A DNA stretch of 7,519 nt from an uncultured Clostridia bacterium (GCA_944390505.1 CALXQF010000064.1:1-7519), one strand, 5' to 3'; positions 1-6,534 are shown, counted from the first letter of the stretch. The notes: a model not told the origin generated them from the sequence alone. Translations and numbers: made by a program.

Positions 1-2633
1 CCAAAAAGAAAAAAAGTTTATTCGTGAAATTCTTAGAACAATTCAAAGATTTTATGATTATTATTTTAATCATAGCAGCGATTATTTCAGGGATTGTAGG
101 CTATTATGAAGGAGAAGGAATTACAGATTCCATTATTATTTTAATTGTTGTTATTGTGAATGCGATTATTGGAGTAGCACAAGAAAGCAAAGCAGAAAAA
201 TCATTAGAAGCACTCCAAAAATTAAGTTCTCATGTGGCAAAAGTAGTTCGTAATGGAAATGTAGAAGTAGTACCATCCAAAGAACTAGTACCAGGAGATA
301 TTGTCGTTTTGGATACCGGAGATTATGTGCCAGCAGATTTAAGGCTGATAGAAGCAATTAACTTAAAAGCACAAGAAGCTTCTTTAACTGGTGAATCTGT
401 TCCAGTAGATAAAAATACACAAACTATAGAAGATGAAAAAGTAGAACTAGGCGATAGAACGAATATGGTATTTTCTTCTAGTTTAATTACTTATGGTAGA
501 GGTAAAGGAATTGTAGTAGAAACAGGAATGAATACAGAAGTGGGCAAAATTGCAGGAATGATTAATGAAACAATAGATACCCAAACCCCTCTACAACAAA
601 AATTAAATAAACTAGGAAAGACCCTAGGAATTGCTGCTATTTTAATCTGTATTGTCATTTTTGTAGTTGGTTTATTATATGGAAAAGATCCAATCGATAT
701 GTTTATGACAGCAGTGAGCTTAGCAGTAGCAGCTATTCCAGAAGGACTAGCAGCAGTATCTACTATTGTACTTGCAATTGGTGTACAAAGAATGGTAAAA
801 AAACATGCCATTGTAAAAAAATTGCCAGCTGTAGAAACATTAGGAAGTACTACTGTTATCTGTTCTGATAAAACAGGAACCTTAACACAAAATAAAATGA
901 CAGTAAAGAAAGTATTTTATAATAATCAATTAGTAGATATGGAAAAAATTGATGCTAACAATATTCCACAAGAATTACAAAGGCTTATTTCTATTAGTAT
1001 GTTTTGTAATGATACCAAAGTGGCAGCTGATAAAACATTAACAGGAGACCCAACAGAAACCGCATTAATAGATATGGGATTTCAATTAAATTATGAATCT
1101 AGCATATTAGAACAATATCCAAGAGTAAAAGAATATCCATTTGATTCTGAAAGAAAACTAATGACAACAGTTCATAAAGTAGATGACCATTATGTAGTAT
1201 ATACAAAAGGCGGAGTAGATGAGTTATTACAAAGATGTAATAGCTATGTAATAAATGGAGAAGTAAAACAGGATTTAGAAAATTATAAAAACGAAATATC
1301 AGTTAAAAACAAAGAAATGGCACAAAATGCACTTCGTGTACTTGCTATGGGATATAAAGAATTAGAACATGAACCAACAGACGAAGAAATACAAACAATC
1401 GAACAAGGTTTAACATATGTAGGAATGGTTGGGATGATAGACCCACCAAGAGAAGAAGTAAAAGATGCAGTAGCAAAATGTAAAAGAGCAGGAATTAAAA
1501 CTGTCATGATTACAGGAGATCACAAAATTACTGCTATTGCCATTGCAAAAGCATTAGGCATTTTAGAAAATGAAATAGAAGCAATTACTGGTAGTGAATT
1601 AGAGCAAATGTCTGATGAAGACCTAAAGAAAAACATTAGACAATATAGTGTTTATGCAAGAGTATCACCAGAACATAAAGTAAGAATTGTAAAGGCATGG
1701 CAAGCAAATGGAGAAATTGTAGCCATGACAGGAGATGGTGTAAATGATGCACCAGCACTCAAAACATCCGATATAGGTTGTGCAATGGGAATTGTAGGAA
1801 CTGATGTATCAAAAGAAGCGGCAGATGTAATTTTAACAGATGATAATTTTGCAACGATTGTTTCAGCAGTAGAAGAAGGTAGAAGAATTTATGATAATAT
1901 TTTAAAAGCAATTCAATTTTTGTTATCCAGCAACGTAGGAGAAATTATAGTATTATTTGTTGCTATTTTAATTACACCATTATTAAGCAAATGGTTTGGA
2001 ATTACAGATGTTAATTTAATTGTACCATTACTACCAATTCACATTTTATGGATTAACTTAGTAACAGATTCTTTGCCAGCATTAGCTTTAGCAGTTGATC
2101 CAGCAGAAAAAGACGTGATGGATAGAAAACCAACCAAAGCAAAACAGGGCATTTTTACAAAAGGAATGACATGGAGAGTTATTTACCAAGGAGTTATGAT
2201 AGGAGCAATTACCTTAATTGCATTTGTGATTGGACTTGCTACACCAACAGACCAGTTACCAGTAGTAGAAGTAACCAATAGCCAAGGAATTGTAGAAACT
2301 CTTTCTGAAGAAGAAGTAAGAGTAGAAATAGGGCAAACAATGGCATTTACTGTACTTGCTTTATCGCAATTAGTGCATGTATTTAATATTAGAAATAACA
2401 AAAAATCAATTTTCAAGACTGGAATTTTCAATAATAAACAATTAATTTTAGCAACTGTTGTATCAGCAGCTTTAATGATTATCATCTTATGTGTACCAAC
2501 ATTAAGACACATTTTCAGCATACCAGTATTACCATTAATGAATATTATAGAAATTGTGATTTTAGTATTGATGCCAATCGTAATTGTAGAAATATTTAAG
2601 CTATTGAAAATTAATACGACGAAAGAAGAGTAA
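1..2633 (+). CDS. Calcium-translocating P-type ATPase (P2 type), 5' partial
   Basis: Membrane pump that uses ATP to move Ca2+ out of the cytoplasm. The frame is open to the left edge (from base 3, reading KKKKSLF before the GTG at 24), so that GTG is an internal Val and an estimated 30-40 N-terminal residues lie outside. Numbering from that Val: TGES actuator loop at 122-125, TM4 PEGL at 239-242, phosphorylation motif SDKTGTLT with Asp282, nucleotide-domain KGG motif, MITGD, and hinge TGDGVNDAP at 569-577. Ca2+ ligands by alignment with SERCA: Glu240 (E309), Asn637 and Glu640 (N768, E771), Asn678, Thr681 and Asp682 (N796, T799, D800). The TM8 position of SERCA E908 appears to be Gln782, as in plasma-membrane and bacterial pumps. 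An acidic extracytoplasmic loop of about 30-40 residues lies between TM7 and TM8. Ca2+ is the best substrate guess; Mn2+ transport is not excluded. No ordinary short-loop terminator follows the stop codon. Confidence 0.95.
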   Translation, partial: KKKKSLFVKFLEQFKDFMIIILIIAAIISGIVGYYEGEGITDSIIILIVVIVNAIIGVAQESKAEKSLEALQKLSSHVAKVVRNGNVEVVPSKELVPGDIVVLDTGDYVPADLRLIEAINLKAQEASLTGESVPVDKNTQTIEDEKVELGDRTNMVFSSSLITYGRGKGIVVETGMNTEVGKIAGMINETIDTQTPLQQKLNKLGKTLGIAAILICIVIFVVGLLYGKDPIDMFMTAVSLAVAAIPEGLAAVSTIVLAIGVQRMVKKHAIVKKLPAVETLGSTTVICSDKTGTLTQNKMTVKKVFYNNQLVDMEKIDANNIPQELQRLISISMFCNDTKVAADKTLTGDPTETALIDMGFQLNYESSILEQYPRVKEYPFDSERKLMTTVHKVDDHYVVYTKGGVDELLQRCNSYVINGEVKQDLENYKNEISVKNKEMAQNALRVLAMGYKELEHEPTDEEIQTIEQGLTYVGMVGMIDPPREEVKDAVAKCKRAGIKTVMITGDHKITAIAIAKALGILENEIEAITGSELEQMSDEDLKKNIRQYSVYARVSPEHKVRIVKAWQANGEIVAMTGDGVNDAPALKTSDIGCAMGIVGTDVSKEAADVILTDDNFATIVSAVEEGRRIYDNILKAIQFLLSSNVGEIIVLFVAILITPLLSKWFGITDVNLIVPLLPIHILWINLVTDSLPALALAVDPAEKDVMDRKPTKAKQGIFTKGMTWRVIYQGVMIGAITLIAFVIGLATPTDQLPVVEVTNSQGIVETLSEEEVRVEIGQTMAFTVLALSQLVHVFNIRNNKKSIFKTGIFNNKQLILATVVSAALMIIILCVPTLRHIFSIPVLPLMNIIEIVILVLMPIVIVEIFKLLKINTTKEE

Positions 2634-2644
2634 AAAATAAAAAA

Positions 2645-2712
2645 ACCTTAAATTGGCTATTAAAATTTTTAAAAATAGTGTATACTATGATAGAAATATG
2701 TCAATTTAAGGT
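2645..2712 (+). repeat. 11-bp perfect inverted repeat around the deacetylase promoter and RBS
   Basis: ACCTTAAATTG at 2645-2655 is exactly repeated as its reverse complement CAATTTAAGGT at 2702-2712, with 46 bases between. The right arm contains most of the AAGGTG ribosome binding site of the deacetylase gene. The left arm lies upstream of the probable -10 box. RNA reading through from the ATPase gene would therefore carry both arms and could hide the ribosome site, while RNA started at the local promoter would lack the left arm. A short T-run (2716-2720) follows, so a weak terminator is an alternative. The repeat is seen directly; its role is inferred. Confidence 0.6.
2681..2686 (+). promoter_or_regulatory. 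Possible -10 box for the deacetylase gene
   Basis: TATACT matches the sigma-A -10 consensus at five of six positions and lies 34 bases upstream of the start codon. No good -35 box is found at 16-18 bases: TTGGCT at 2653-2658 is 22 bases away, which is too far. The call rests on the -10 box and the gene boundary only. Confidence 0.4.
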
Positions 2713-2720
2713 GTCTTTTT

Positions 2721-3650
2721 ATGGTAATGTATCAAATAGAAAGTGTAACAAAAAGAAAAAATAAAAAGAAAATAGCAATTATTATCATTATCGCTATTCT
2801 TTTTGTTATGCTTTCTATTTTTTCAGCTATTCAACTAGCAAACTATTTACACAATAAAGAAAATATAGCACAAAATGAAAATCAAACAGAAGGAACTACG
2901 CTTGCAGAAGGCGACAAAGTAAGTCAATCAGAAGAACAAAAAGATAAGGAGAATAATAATGCAGAAGAACAGACTGAAAAACAAAATATAGGAAGTTTAA
3001 CAAAAGAACAAATAAATGCAATTAACCATATATATAGTTCGGATGACAAAAGAGCTTTTTTAACTTTTGATGATGGTCCATCTTATTCTGTTACAACAAA
3101 AATTATAGATATTTTAAAAGAAGAAAATATAAAAGCTACCTTTTTTGTATTAGGAACTATGGTAAAATCAAATCCAGAAGTATTAAAAAGAGAGTATGAA
3201 GAAGGACACTATATTGCAAATCATGGATATTCACATGTTTATAAAAAAATATATAAAAATGAAAATGCACCATTAGAAGAATATAAAAAAACAAACAAAC
3301 TTATTCAAGATGCTTTAGGTAATCCAAATTATCAATCTAATGTTTTTCGCTTTCCAGGTGGCTCTATAGGCGGATATTATGATGACATTAAGAAAAAAGC
3401 TAAAAAAGTATTTGACCAAAATAATATTGCTTATTTAGACTGGAATGCTCTTACAAATGATGCAGATGGTGCAGATACAAGAGAAGAGATTATGGAAAAT
3501 TTAAAAAATACTTGTGGAAATCAAAGTAGTGTTGTAATATTAATGCATGATGCACCAAATAAAGACTTAACAGCAGAAACTCTGCCAGATGTAATCAGCT
3601 ATTTGAAAAAACAGGGCTATACTTTTTGTAGTTTATATGATATTTTATAG
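2721..3650 (+). CDS. Membrane-anchored polysaccharide deacetylase (NodB family)
   Basis: Predicted metal-dependent N-deacetylase acting outside the membrane, probably on peptidoglycan or another N-acetylated glycan. The ATG at 2721 is chosen over the one at 2727 because AAGGTG lies 7 bases upstream of it. The 309-residue protein has a basic N-terminus, one transmembrane helix (about 18-42) with no clear signal-peptidase site, a polar Glu/Gln/Asn-rich linker (about 45-95) and a NodB domain (about 110-309). NodB motifs are present: TFDDGP at 115-120 (catalytic base Asp117, metal ligand Asp118), HGYSH with His168 and His172 (metal ligands), RFPGG at 210-214, LDW at 239-241, and MHD with His276-Asp277. 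The second motif has Gly where Ser or Thr is usual, a variant I recall from clostridial homologues. The exact substrate (GlcNAc, MurNAc or exopolysaccharide) cannot be told from sequence, so no gene symbol is given. It appears to be transcribed separately from the ATPase. Confidence 0.9.
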   Translation: MVMYQIESVTKRKNKKKIAIIIIIAILFVMLSIFSAIQLANYLHNKENIAQNENQTEGTTLAEGDKVSQSEEQKDKENNNAEEQTEKQNIGSLTKEQINAINHIYSSDDKRAFLTFDDGPSYSVTTKIIDILKEENIKATFFVLGTMVKSNPEVLKREYEEGHYIANHGYSHVYKKIYKNENAPLEEYKKTNKLIQDALGNPNYQSNVFRFPGGSIGGYYDDIKKKAKKVFDQNNIAYLDWNALTNDADGADTREEIMENLKNTCGNQSSVVILMHDAPNKDLTAETLPDVISYLKKQGYTFCSLYDIL

Positions 3651-3789
3651 ATGACCAAAGTAAATATATTAATCTACACTGAACAGTAATTAGGAGTACA
3701 AAATAAGATAAAATGAAATACAAAAAATGAAAATATACTAAAAATAAATGGAGATGAATAAAATATAAGAATTGAAGGAGAATATGCTA
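3651..3789 (+). other. A-rich intergenic leader with no clear terminator
   Basis: This 139-base gap is very A-rich and holds no convincing ORF or terminator hairpin. TATACT at 3734-3739 and TAAAAT at 3709-3714 could serve as -10 boxes, but neither has a recognisable -35 partner. The only certain signal is the AAGGAG ribosome site at 3775-3780. The redox operon promoter is presumably here, but read-through from the deacetylase gene is equally possible. Confidence 0.45.
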
Positions 3790-4635
3790 ATGTATGATGT
3801 GATTGTAATTGGAAGTGGACCAGCAGGAATTTCAGCAGCAATTTATGCTAAAAGAAGAAGGTTATCGGTTCTAGTGCTTTCAAAAGGAAATGGAGCACTT
3901 TCTAAAACAGATAAAATTGAAAATTATTACGGATTTCCAGAACCAATTTCAGGGGAAAAACTTTATAAAAATGGAATTCACCAAGCAAAAAATCTAGGAA
4001 TAGAAATAATAGAAGATGAAGTAGTATCATTGCAATTCATAGAAAATTTTGAAATTGAAACAGTGAACTCTCACTATCAATCCAAGGCAGTGATACTAGC
4101 TACTGGTACTAATAGAGCTATTCCAAATATCAAAGGAATTAGAGAGTTTGAAGGAAAAGGAGTTAGCTATTGTGCTATTTGTGATGCCTTTTTTTATAAA
4201 GGAAAAGATGTAGTAGTTGTAGGCAATGGAAATTATGCCATTCATGAAATGGAACAATTAAAACCTGTGGCAAAATCAGTCACTATTTTAACAAATGGTG
4301 AACCAATGATAGAAAATAGAAGTGTAGATGTAGTGGTAAACTGCAATAAGATTAGAGAATTTAGAGGAGGTGACAAAATTCAAGAAGTGGAATTTGAAGA
4401 CAATACGAAGCAACAAATTAATGGAGTCTTTGTAGCATTAGGAACTGCATCTAGTAGTGACCTGGCAAGGAAAATAGGAGCAAGAATAGAAAGCAATCGT
4501 ATTGTGGTCAATGAAAAAATGGAAACTTCAGTACCGGGCTTATTTGCTTGCGGAGATTGCACAGGAGGATTATTACAAATTAGTAAAGCAGTATATGAAG
4601 GTGCTGTGGCAGGATTAGAAGTTTTAAAAAAATAA
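3790..4635 (+). CDS. Thioredoxin reductase-like flavoprotein, probably NADPH-independent (ferredoxin-type)
   Basis: FAD-dependent disulfide reductase expected to reduce the thioredoxin encoded 18 bases downstream. The ATG at 3790 is preferred because AAGGAG ends 9 bases upstream; the ATG at 3784 is only 3 bases away, and the TTG at 3772 precedes the ribosome site. The 281-residue protein has the FAD motif GSGPAG at 8-13, the redox centre CAIC with Cys128 and Cys131 followed by Asp132, and the C-terminal FAD motif around Gly255-Asp256. The middle domain is unusual: where NADPH enzymes have GGGDSA and an HRRxxxR signature, this has GNGNYAIHE from Gly145 and no HRR after the next strand. The protein is also shorter than NADPH types (about 305-320 residues). 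These traits fit the ferredoxin-dependent flavin thioredoxin reductases (FFTR) described in clostridia and some cyanobacteria. The disulfide reductase role is strong; the electron donor is inferred. Cys254 and Cys257 flank the C-terminal FAD motif (CGDC), a feature without a known role here. Confidence 0.88.
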   Translation: MYDVIVIGSGPAGISAAIYAKRRRLSVLVLSKGNGALSKTDKIENYYGFPEPISGEKLYKNGIHQAKNLGIEIIEDEVVSLQFIENFEIETVNSHYQSKAVILATGTNRAIPNIKGIREFEGKGVSYCAICDAFFYKGKDVVVVGNGNYAIHEMEQLKPVAKSVTILTNGEPMIENRSVDVVVNCNKIREFRGGDKIQEVEFEDNTKQQINGVFVALGTASSSDLARKIGARIESNRIVVNEKMETSVPGLFACGDCTGGLLQISKAVYEGAVAGLEVLKK

Positions 4636-4653
4636 AAATAGGAGGAAAATAAT

Positions 4654-4962
4654 ATGAATATTGTAGAATTAAATAATAATAATTTTGAACAAGAGGTATT
4701 AAAATCACAAATACCAGTATTAATTGATTTTTGGGCTACTTGGTGTGGGCCATGCAGAATGATGGCTCCAGTAGTAGATGCAATTGCAAAAGAAAAAGAT
4801 GGAGAAGTAAAAGTATGTAAAGTAAATATAGATGAAAACCAAGCACTAGCAGAAAAATATGGAGTAATGAGCATTCCAACATTTGTGATTATTAAAAATG
4901 GTAGTGAAACTGGAAGAACAATAGGAGTACAATCAAAAGAAGAAATTATGAAATTAATTTAA
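4654..4962 (+). CDS. trxA: Thioredoxin
   Basis: Small cytoplasmic protein-disulfide reductant of 102 residues, about the normal family length. The active site FWATWCGPC has Cys31 and Cys34, and the conserved cis-Pro loop SIPT has Pro75. The thioredoxin fold is complete, with the buried Asp25 of the LIDFWA strand present. A strong GGAGG ribosome site (4641-4645) lies 8 bases before the ATG, and the gene starts 18 bases after the reductase gene stops, so the two are almost certainly cotranscribed as an enzyme and its substrate. An additional Cys at 55 (VKVCKV) is outside the active site. A strong terminator follows directly. Confidence 0.95.
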   Translation: MNIVELNNNNFEQEVLKSQIPVLIDFWATWCGPCRMMAPVVDAIAKEKDGEVKVCKVNIDENQALAEKYGVMSIPTFVIIKNGSETGRTIGVQSKEEIMKLI

Positions 4963-4967
4963 ATATT

Positions 4968-5007
4968 AACAAAAAAATGTCAAATATTTGTTTGACATTT
5001 TTTTGTT
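4968..5007 (+). terminator. Intrinsic terminator of the thioredoxin operon
   Basis: A 17-bp perfect stem (4968-4984 with 4991-5007) encloses a six-base loop, tatttg. The core is TGTCAAA/TTTGACA, flanked by an A7 run pairing with a T7 run (4998-5004) that serves as the U tract. It begins five bases after the thioredoxin stop. Because the A and T runs are symmetric it could also work on the opposite strand, although no minus-strand gene is seen nearby. Its 3' arm holds the lexA -35 box. Confidence 0.88.
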
Positions 5008-5020
5008 TGTGTGTTATGAT
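4992..5020 (+). promoter_or_regulatory. lexA promoter (sigma-A, extended -10)
   Basis: A perfect -35 box TTGACA (4992-4997) is separated by exactly 17 bases from TATGAT (5015-5020), with an extended -10 TG at 5012-5013. Transcription should start near 5027, giving a leader of about 70 bases. The direct repeat TTTGTTTG occurs at 4987-4994 and 5002-5009, overlapping the -35 box and spacer; it might be a regulator site. No GAAC-N4-GTTC SOS box is present between the thioredoxin and lexA genes. Confidence 0.85.
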
Positions 5021-5038
5021 AATAAAGGATAAAAAAAT

Positions 5039-5064
5039 TGGTTTCATTTTTCATATAGAAACCA
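5039..5064 (+). promoter_or_regulatory. Inverted repeat in the lexA leader
   Basis: TGGTTTC (5039-5045) and GAAACCA (5058-5064) form a perfect 7-bp dyad separated by 12 bases, starting about 12 bases after the predicted transcription start and ending 18 bases before the ribosome site. It could be a small RNA hairpin or a protein-binding operator. No T-run follows, so it is not a terminator. The dyad is seen; its function is unknown. Confidence 0.45.
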
Positions 5065-5082
5065 TAACAAAAGAGATAAAAT

Positions 5083-5100
5083 AAGGAGTGATGTAATTTG
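5083..5100 (+). promoter_or_regulatory. lexA ribosome binding site and TTG start, with an ATG-TAA start-stop between them
   Basis: AAGGAG (5083-5088) is 9 bases before the TTG at 5098, and the encoded MAKRKDPMS precedes a normal LexA N-terminus, so TTG is the chosen start. An ATG at 5091 is directly followed by TAA and is only 2 bases from the ribosome site, so it cannot encode a protein. The in-frame ATG at 5119 would remove seven residues and has no well-placed ribosome site. Confidence 0.7.
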
Positions 5101-5760
5101 GCAAAGAGAAAAGATCCAATGTCAATCAATAAAAGAGAAAAAGCAATTTTACGATTTATTGAAAAACAAGTAGAAGAAAAAGGGTATGCACCATCTGTTA
5201 GAGAAATAGGAAAAGCTGTAGGCTTAAAATCCACAGCAACAGTACATAATTATTTAGCAAAACTTTCTGAAAAAGGTTATGTAAAAAAAGAAGATCAAAA
5301 AGGTAGAACATTACGTTTATTAAAAGGTGGAGACGGCGAACCAATTGGTAAAAAGCACGAAGATAAAAACTATTATACAGGAAAAGAAATGGTAGAAGTT
5401 CCTGTTATAGGTAAAATTACAGCTGGTGAGCCAATTTTAGCAGTTGAAAATGTAACAGATACTTTTCCAATTCCTATTGATTTTGTAGGAAATAGCGAAA
5501 GCTTTATGCTTACTGTTCGTGGAGAAAGTATGATAGAAGCAGGAATCTTAAATGGAGATTATATCTTAGTAAAAAGACAAAATACAGCAGAAAATGGAGA
5601 TATTGTGGTTGCGTTAATTGAAGATGAAGCAACAGTAAAAACATTTTATAAAGAAAAAGATCACATAAGATTACAACCTCAAAATAGTACAATGGATCCA
5701 ATTATTGTACCAACTTGTGAAATTTTAGGAAAAGTATCTGGGGTGTTTAGAAAATTATAA
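5098..5760 (+). CDS. lexA: LexA SOS repressor (self-cleaving)
   Basis: Transcription repressor of the DNA-damage (SOS) response; as a dimer it blocks target promoters until RecA filaments trigger self-cleavage. The 220-residue protein has an N-terminal winged helix-turn-helix (about 10-74, recognition helix near STATVHNYLAKL), a charged linker (about 75-98) and the S24-type protease domain. All cleavage elements are present: the Ala109-Gly110 scissile bond in KITAGEP, the nucleophile Ser144 in RGESM and the general base Lys181 in EATVKTF. Length is slightly above the usual 200-210 because of the linker. LexA normally represses its own gene, but the promoter here lacks the Bacillus-type box, so its operator may differ. 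The downstream membrane-protein gene follows after 76 bases without a visible terminator and may be cotranscribed. Confidence 0.97.
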   Translation: MAKRKDPMSINKREKAILRFIEKQVEEKGYAPSVREIGKAVGLKSTATVHNYLAKLSEKGYVKKEDQKGRTLRLLKGGDGEPIGKKHEDKNYYTGKEMVEVPVIGKITAGEPILAVENVTDTFPIPIDFVGNSESFMLTVRGESMIEAGILNGDYILVKRQNTAENGDIVVALIEDEATVKTFYKEKDHIRLQPQNSTMDPIIVPTCEILGKVSGVFRKL

Positions 5761-5836
5761 TAAAGATAATAAAAAGATAGTAAAATGTGTATAGGCTCAA
5801 TATTTATAAAGTGCTATCAAAAAATGGGGAGTTGTT

Positions 5837-6355
5837 ATGAGTTATTTAGATATATGGATTTACGACAGTACCCATAGGATGAGAGTATTCTTGTGTTACT
5901 TATTAATCTTTGTTGTATTTTTCATTTTTTCAGATGTTATGATTTATTTTTATACTAAATCGTTATATCAGCCAATTGAAAATTATGAAATTTTGGCAGA
6001 AAATATGGAAGTAACTGTAACACAAGCAGAAGCATCTAATGTAAATGGAAATGTAAAAGGTACTGTTAAAAACAACACAAATGAAACAATCACCAACCAA
6101 TATTTAAAATTTGAATTTTATACACCAAGAGATGTTAATATTGGAACAAAGTATCTAAAGATAGAAAATTTAAATCCCGGAGAAGAAAAAAAATATGAAC
6201 TAGGCTTTCGATTTGACAGTGTCAGTTCAGTAGAAATTAGTAATGCTAGTGCAGAAGAAGCAGAAGCAGCCGCACCAGAAGAGCTAGAAATAACACCTGT
6301 TTTTGGACCAGCGGGTTTAATTAGTGCACTTATTTTAGGTTATTTTTTCTTATAA
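5837..6355 (+). CDS. Small membrane protein with an FxLYD-like outer domain, function unknown
   Basis: I do not recognise this as a characterised gene. GGGGAG (5826-5831) lies 5 bases before the ATG. The 172-residue product has a short, fairly hydrophilic N-terminus, a strong transmembrane helix (about 16-40), a beta-rich segment (about 56-136) with the pattern VKGTVKNNTNE, YLKFEFYTP, IENLNPGEEKKYEL, an acidic Ala/Glu linker (137-150) and a second hydrophobic stretch (155-172) that runs to the last residue. The middle segment resembles FxLYD-type Ig-like domains, in which a conserved strand and an N-L-x-P-G-E turn occur in extracytoplasmic proteins of Firmicutes; this is inferred from pattern, not from a search. 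The topology would place the domain outside the cell with both ends at or in the membrane. Placement between lexA and mreB hints at an envelope role, but shared control with lexA is equally possible. Confidence 0.75.
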   Translation: MSYLDIWIYDSTHRMRVFLCYLLIFVVFFIFSDVMIYFYTKSLYQPIENYEILAENMEVTVTQAEASNVNGNVKGTVKNNTNETITNQYLKFEFYTPRDVNIGTKYLKIENLNPGEEKKYELGFRFDSVSSVEISNASAEEAEAAAPEELEITPVFGPAGLISALILGYFFL

Positions 6356-6400
6356 TCTTCAAATAATTGCTAAAAGATTGTATAAATTTTGAAAAAAATT

Positions 6401-6446
6401 GTACAATAAAATATGTAAAGAATACATATTTTATTGTACTTTTTTT
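6401..6446 (+). terminator. Strong intrinsic terminator after the FxLYD-like gene
   Basis: A perfect 17-bp stem (6401-6417 with 6423-6439) encloses a five-base loop, aagaa, and is followed directly by seven T residues (6440-6446). The stem is AT-rich but long. An A-run at 6392-6398 lies just upstream, so weak function on the other strand is possible. It separates the lexA unit from mreB. Confidence 0.93.
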
Positions 6447-6457
6447 ATTGAAAGAGA

Positions 6458-6486
6458 TTGCTATTTTACACAATCTGTAATATAAT
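6458..6486 (+). promoter_or_regulatory. mreB promoter (sigma-A)
   Basis: TTGCTA (6458-6463) and a perfect TATAAT (6481-6486) are separated by 17 bases. The -35 box starts 12 bases after the preceding terminator T-run. Start of transcription would be near 6493, leaving a leader of about 40 bases before mreB. Confidence 0.85.
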
Positions 6487-6534
6487 TGTAACGAAAATGT
6501 AATAAAAATGAAATATCTGAAAGGAAAGATGCAG

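Noticed and set aside
24..26. GTG as the start of the Ca2+ ATPase
   Set aside because: The same frame continues upstream to the window edge with typical N-terminal ATPase residues, and the actuator-domain N-terminus is missing; the gene is cut by the window.
3678..3687. Short dyad ACTG-AA-CAGT after the deacetylase gene as a terminator
   Set aside because: The stem is only 4 bp with a 2-base loop and no T-run follows.
3772..3786. TTG at 3772 or ATG at 3784 as the start of the thioredoxin reductase
   Set aside because: The ribosome site AAGGAG at 3775-3780 lies after the TTG and only 3 bases before the ATG at 3784; the ATG at 3790 has proper spacing and gives MYDVIVIGSG, a normal family start.
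4380..4874. 164-codon minus-strand reading frame across the reductase and thioredoxin genes
   Set aside because: It lies opposite two well-supported genes, has a Ser/Thr/Phe-rich composition typical of antisense frames in AT-rich DNA, and has no family motif.
5776..5818. GATAG/CTATC pair in the gap between lexA and the membrane-protein gene
   Set aside because: Only five base pairs with a loop of more than 30 bases and no T tract; expected by chance in this composition.
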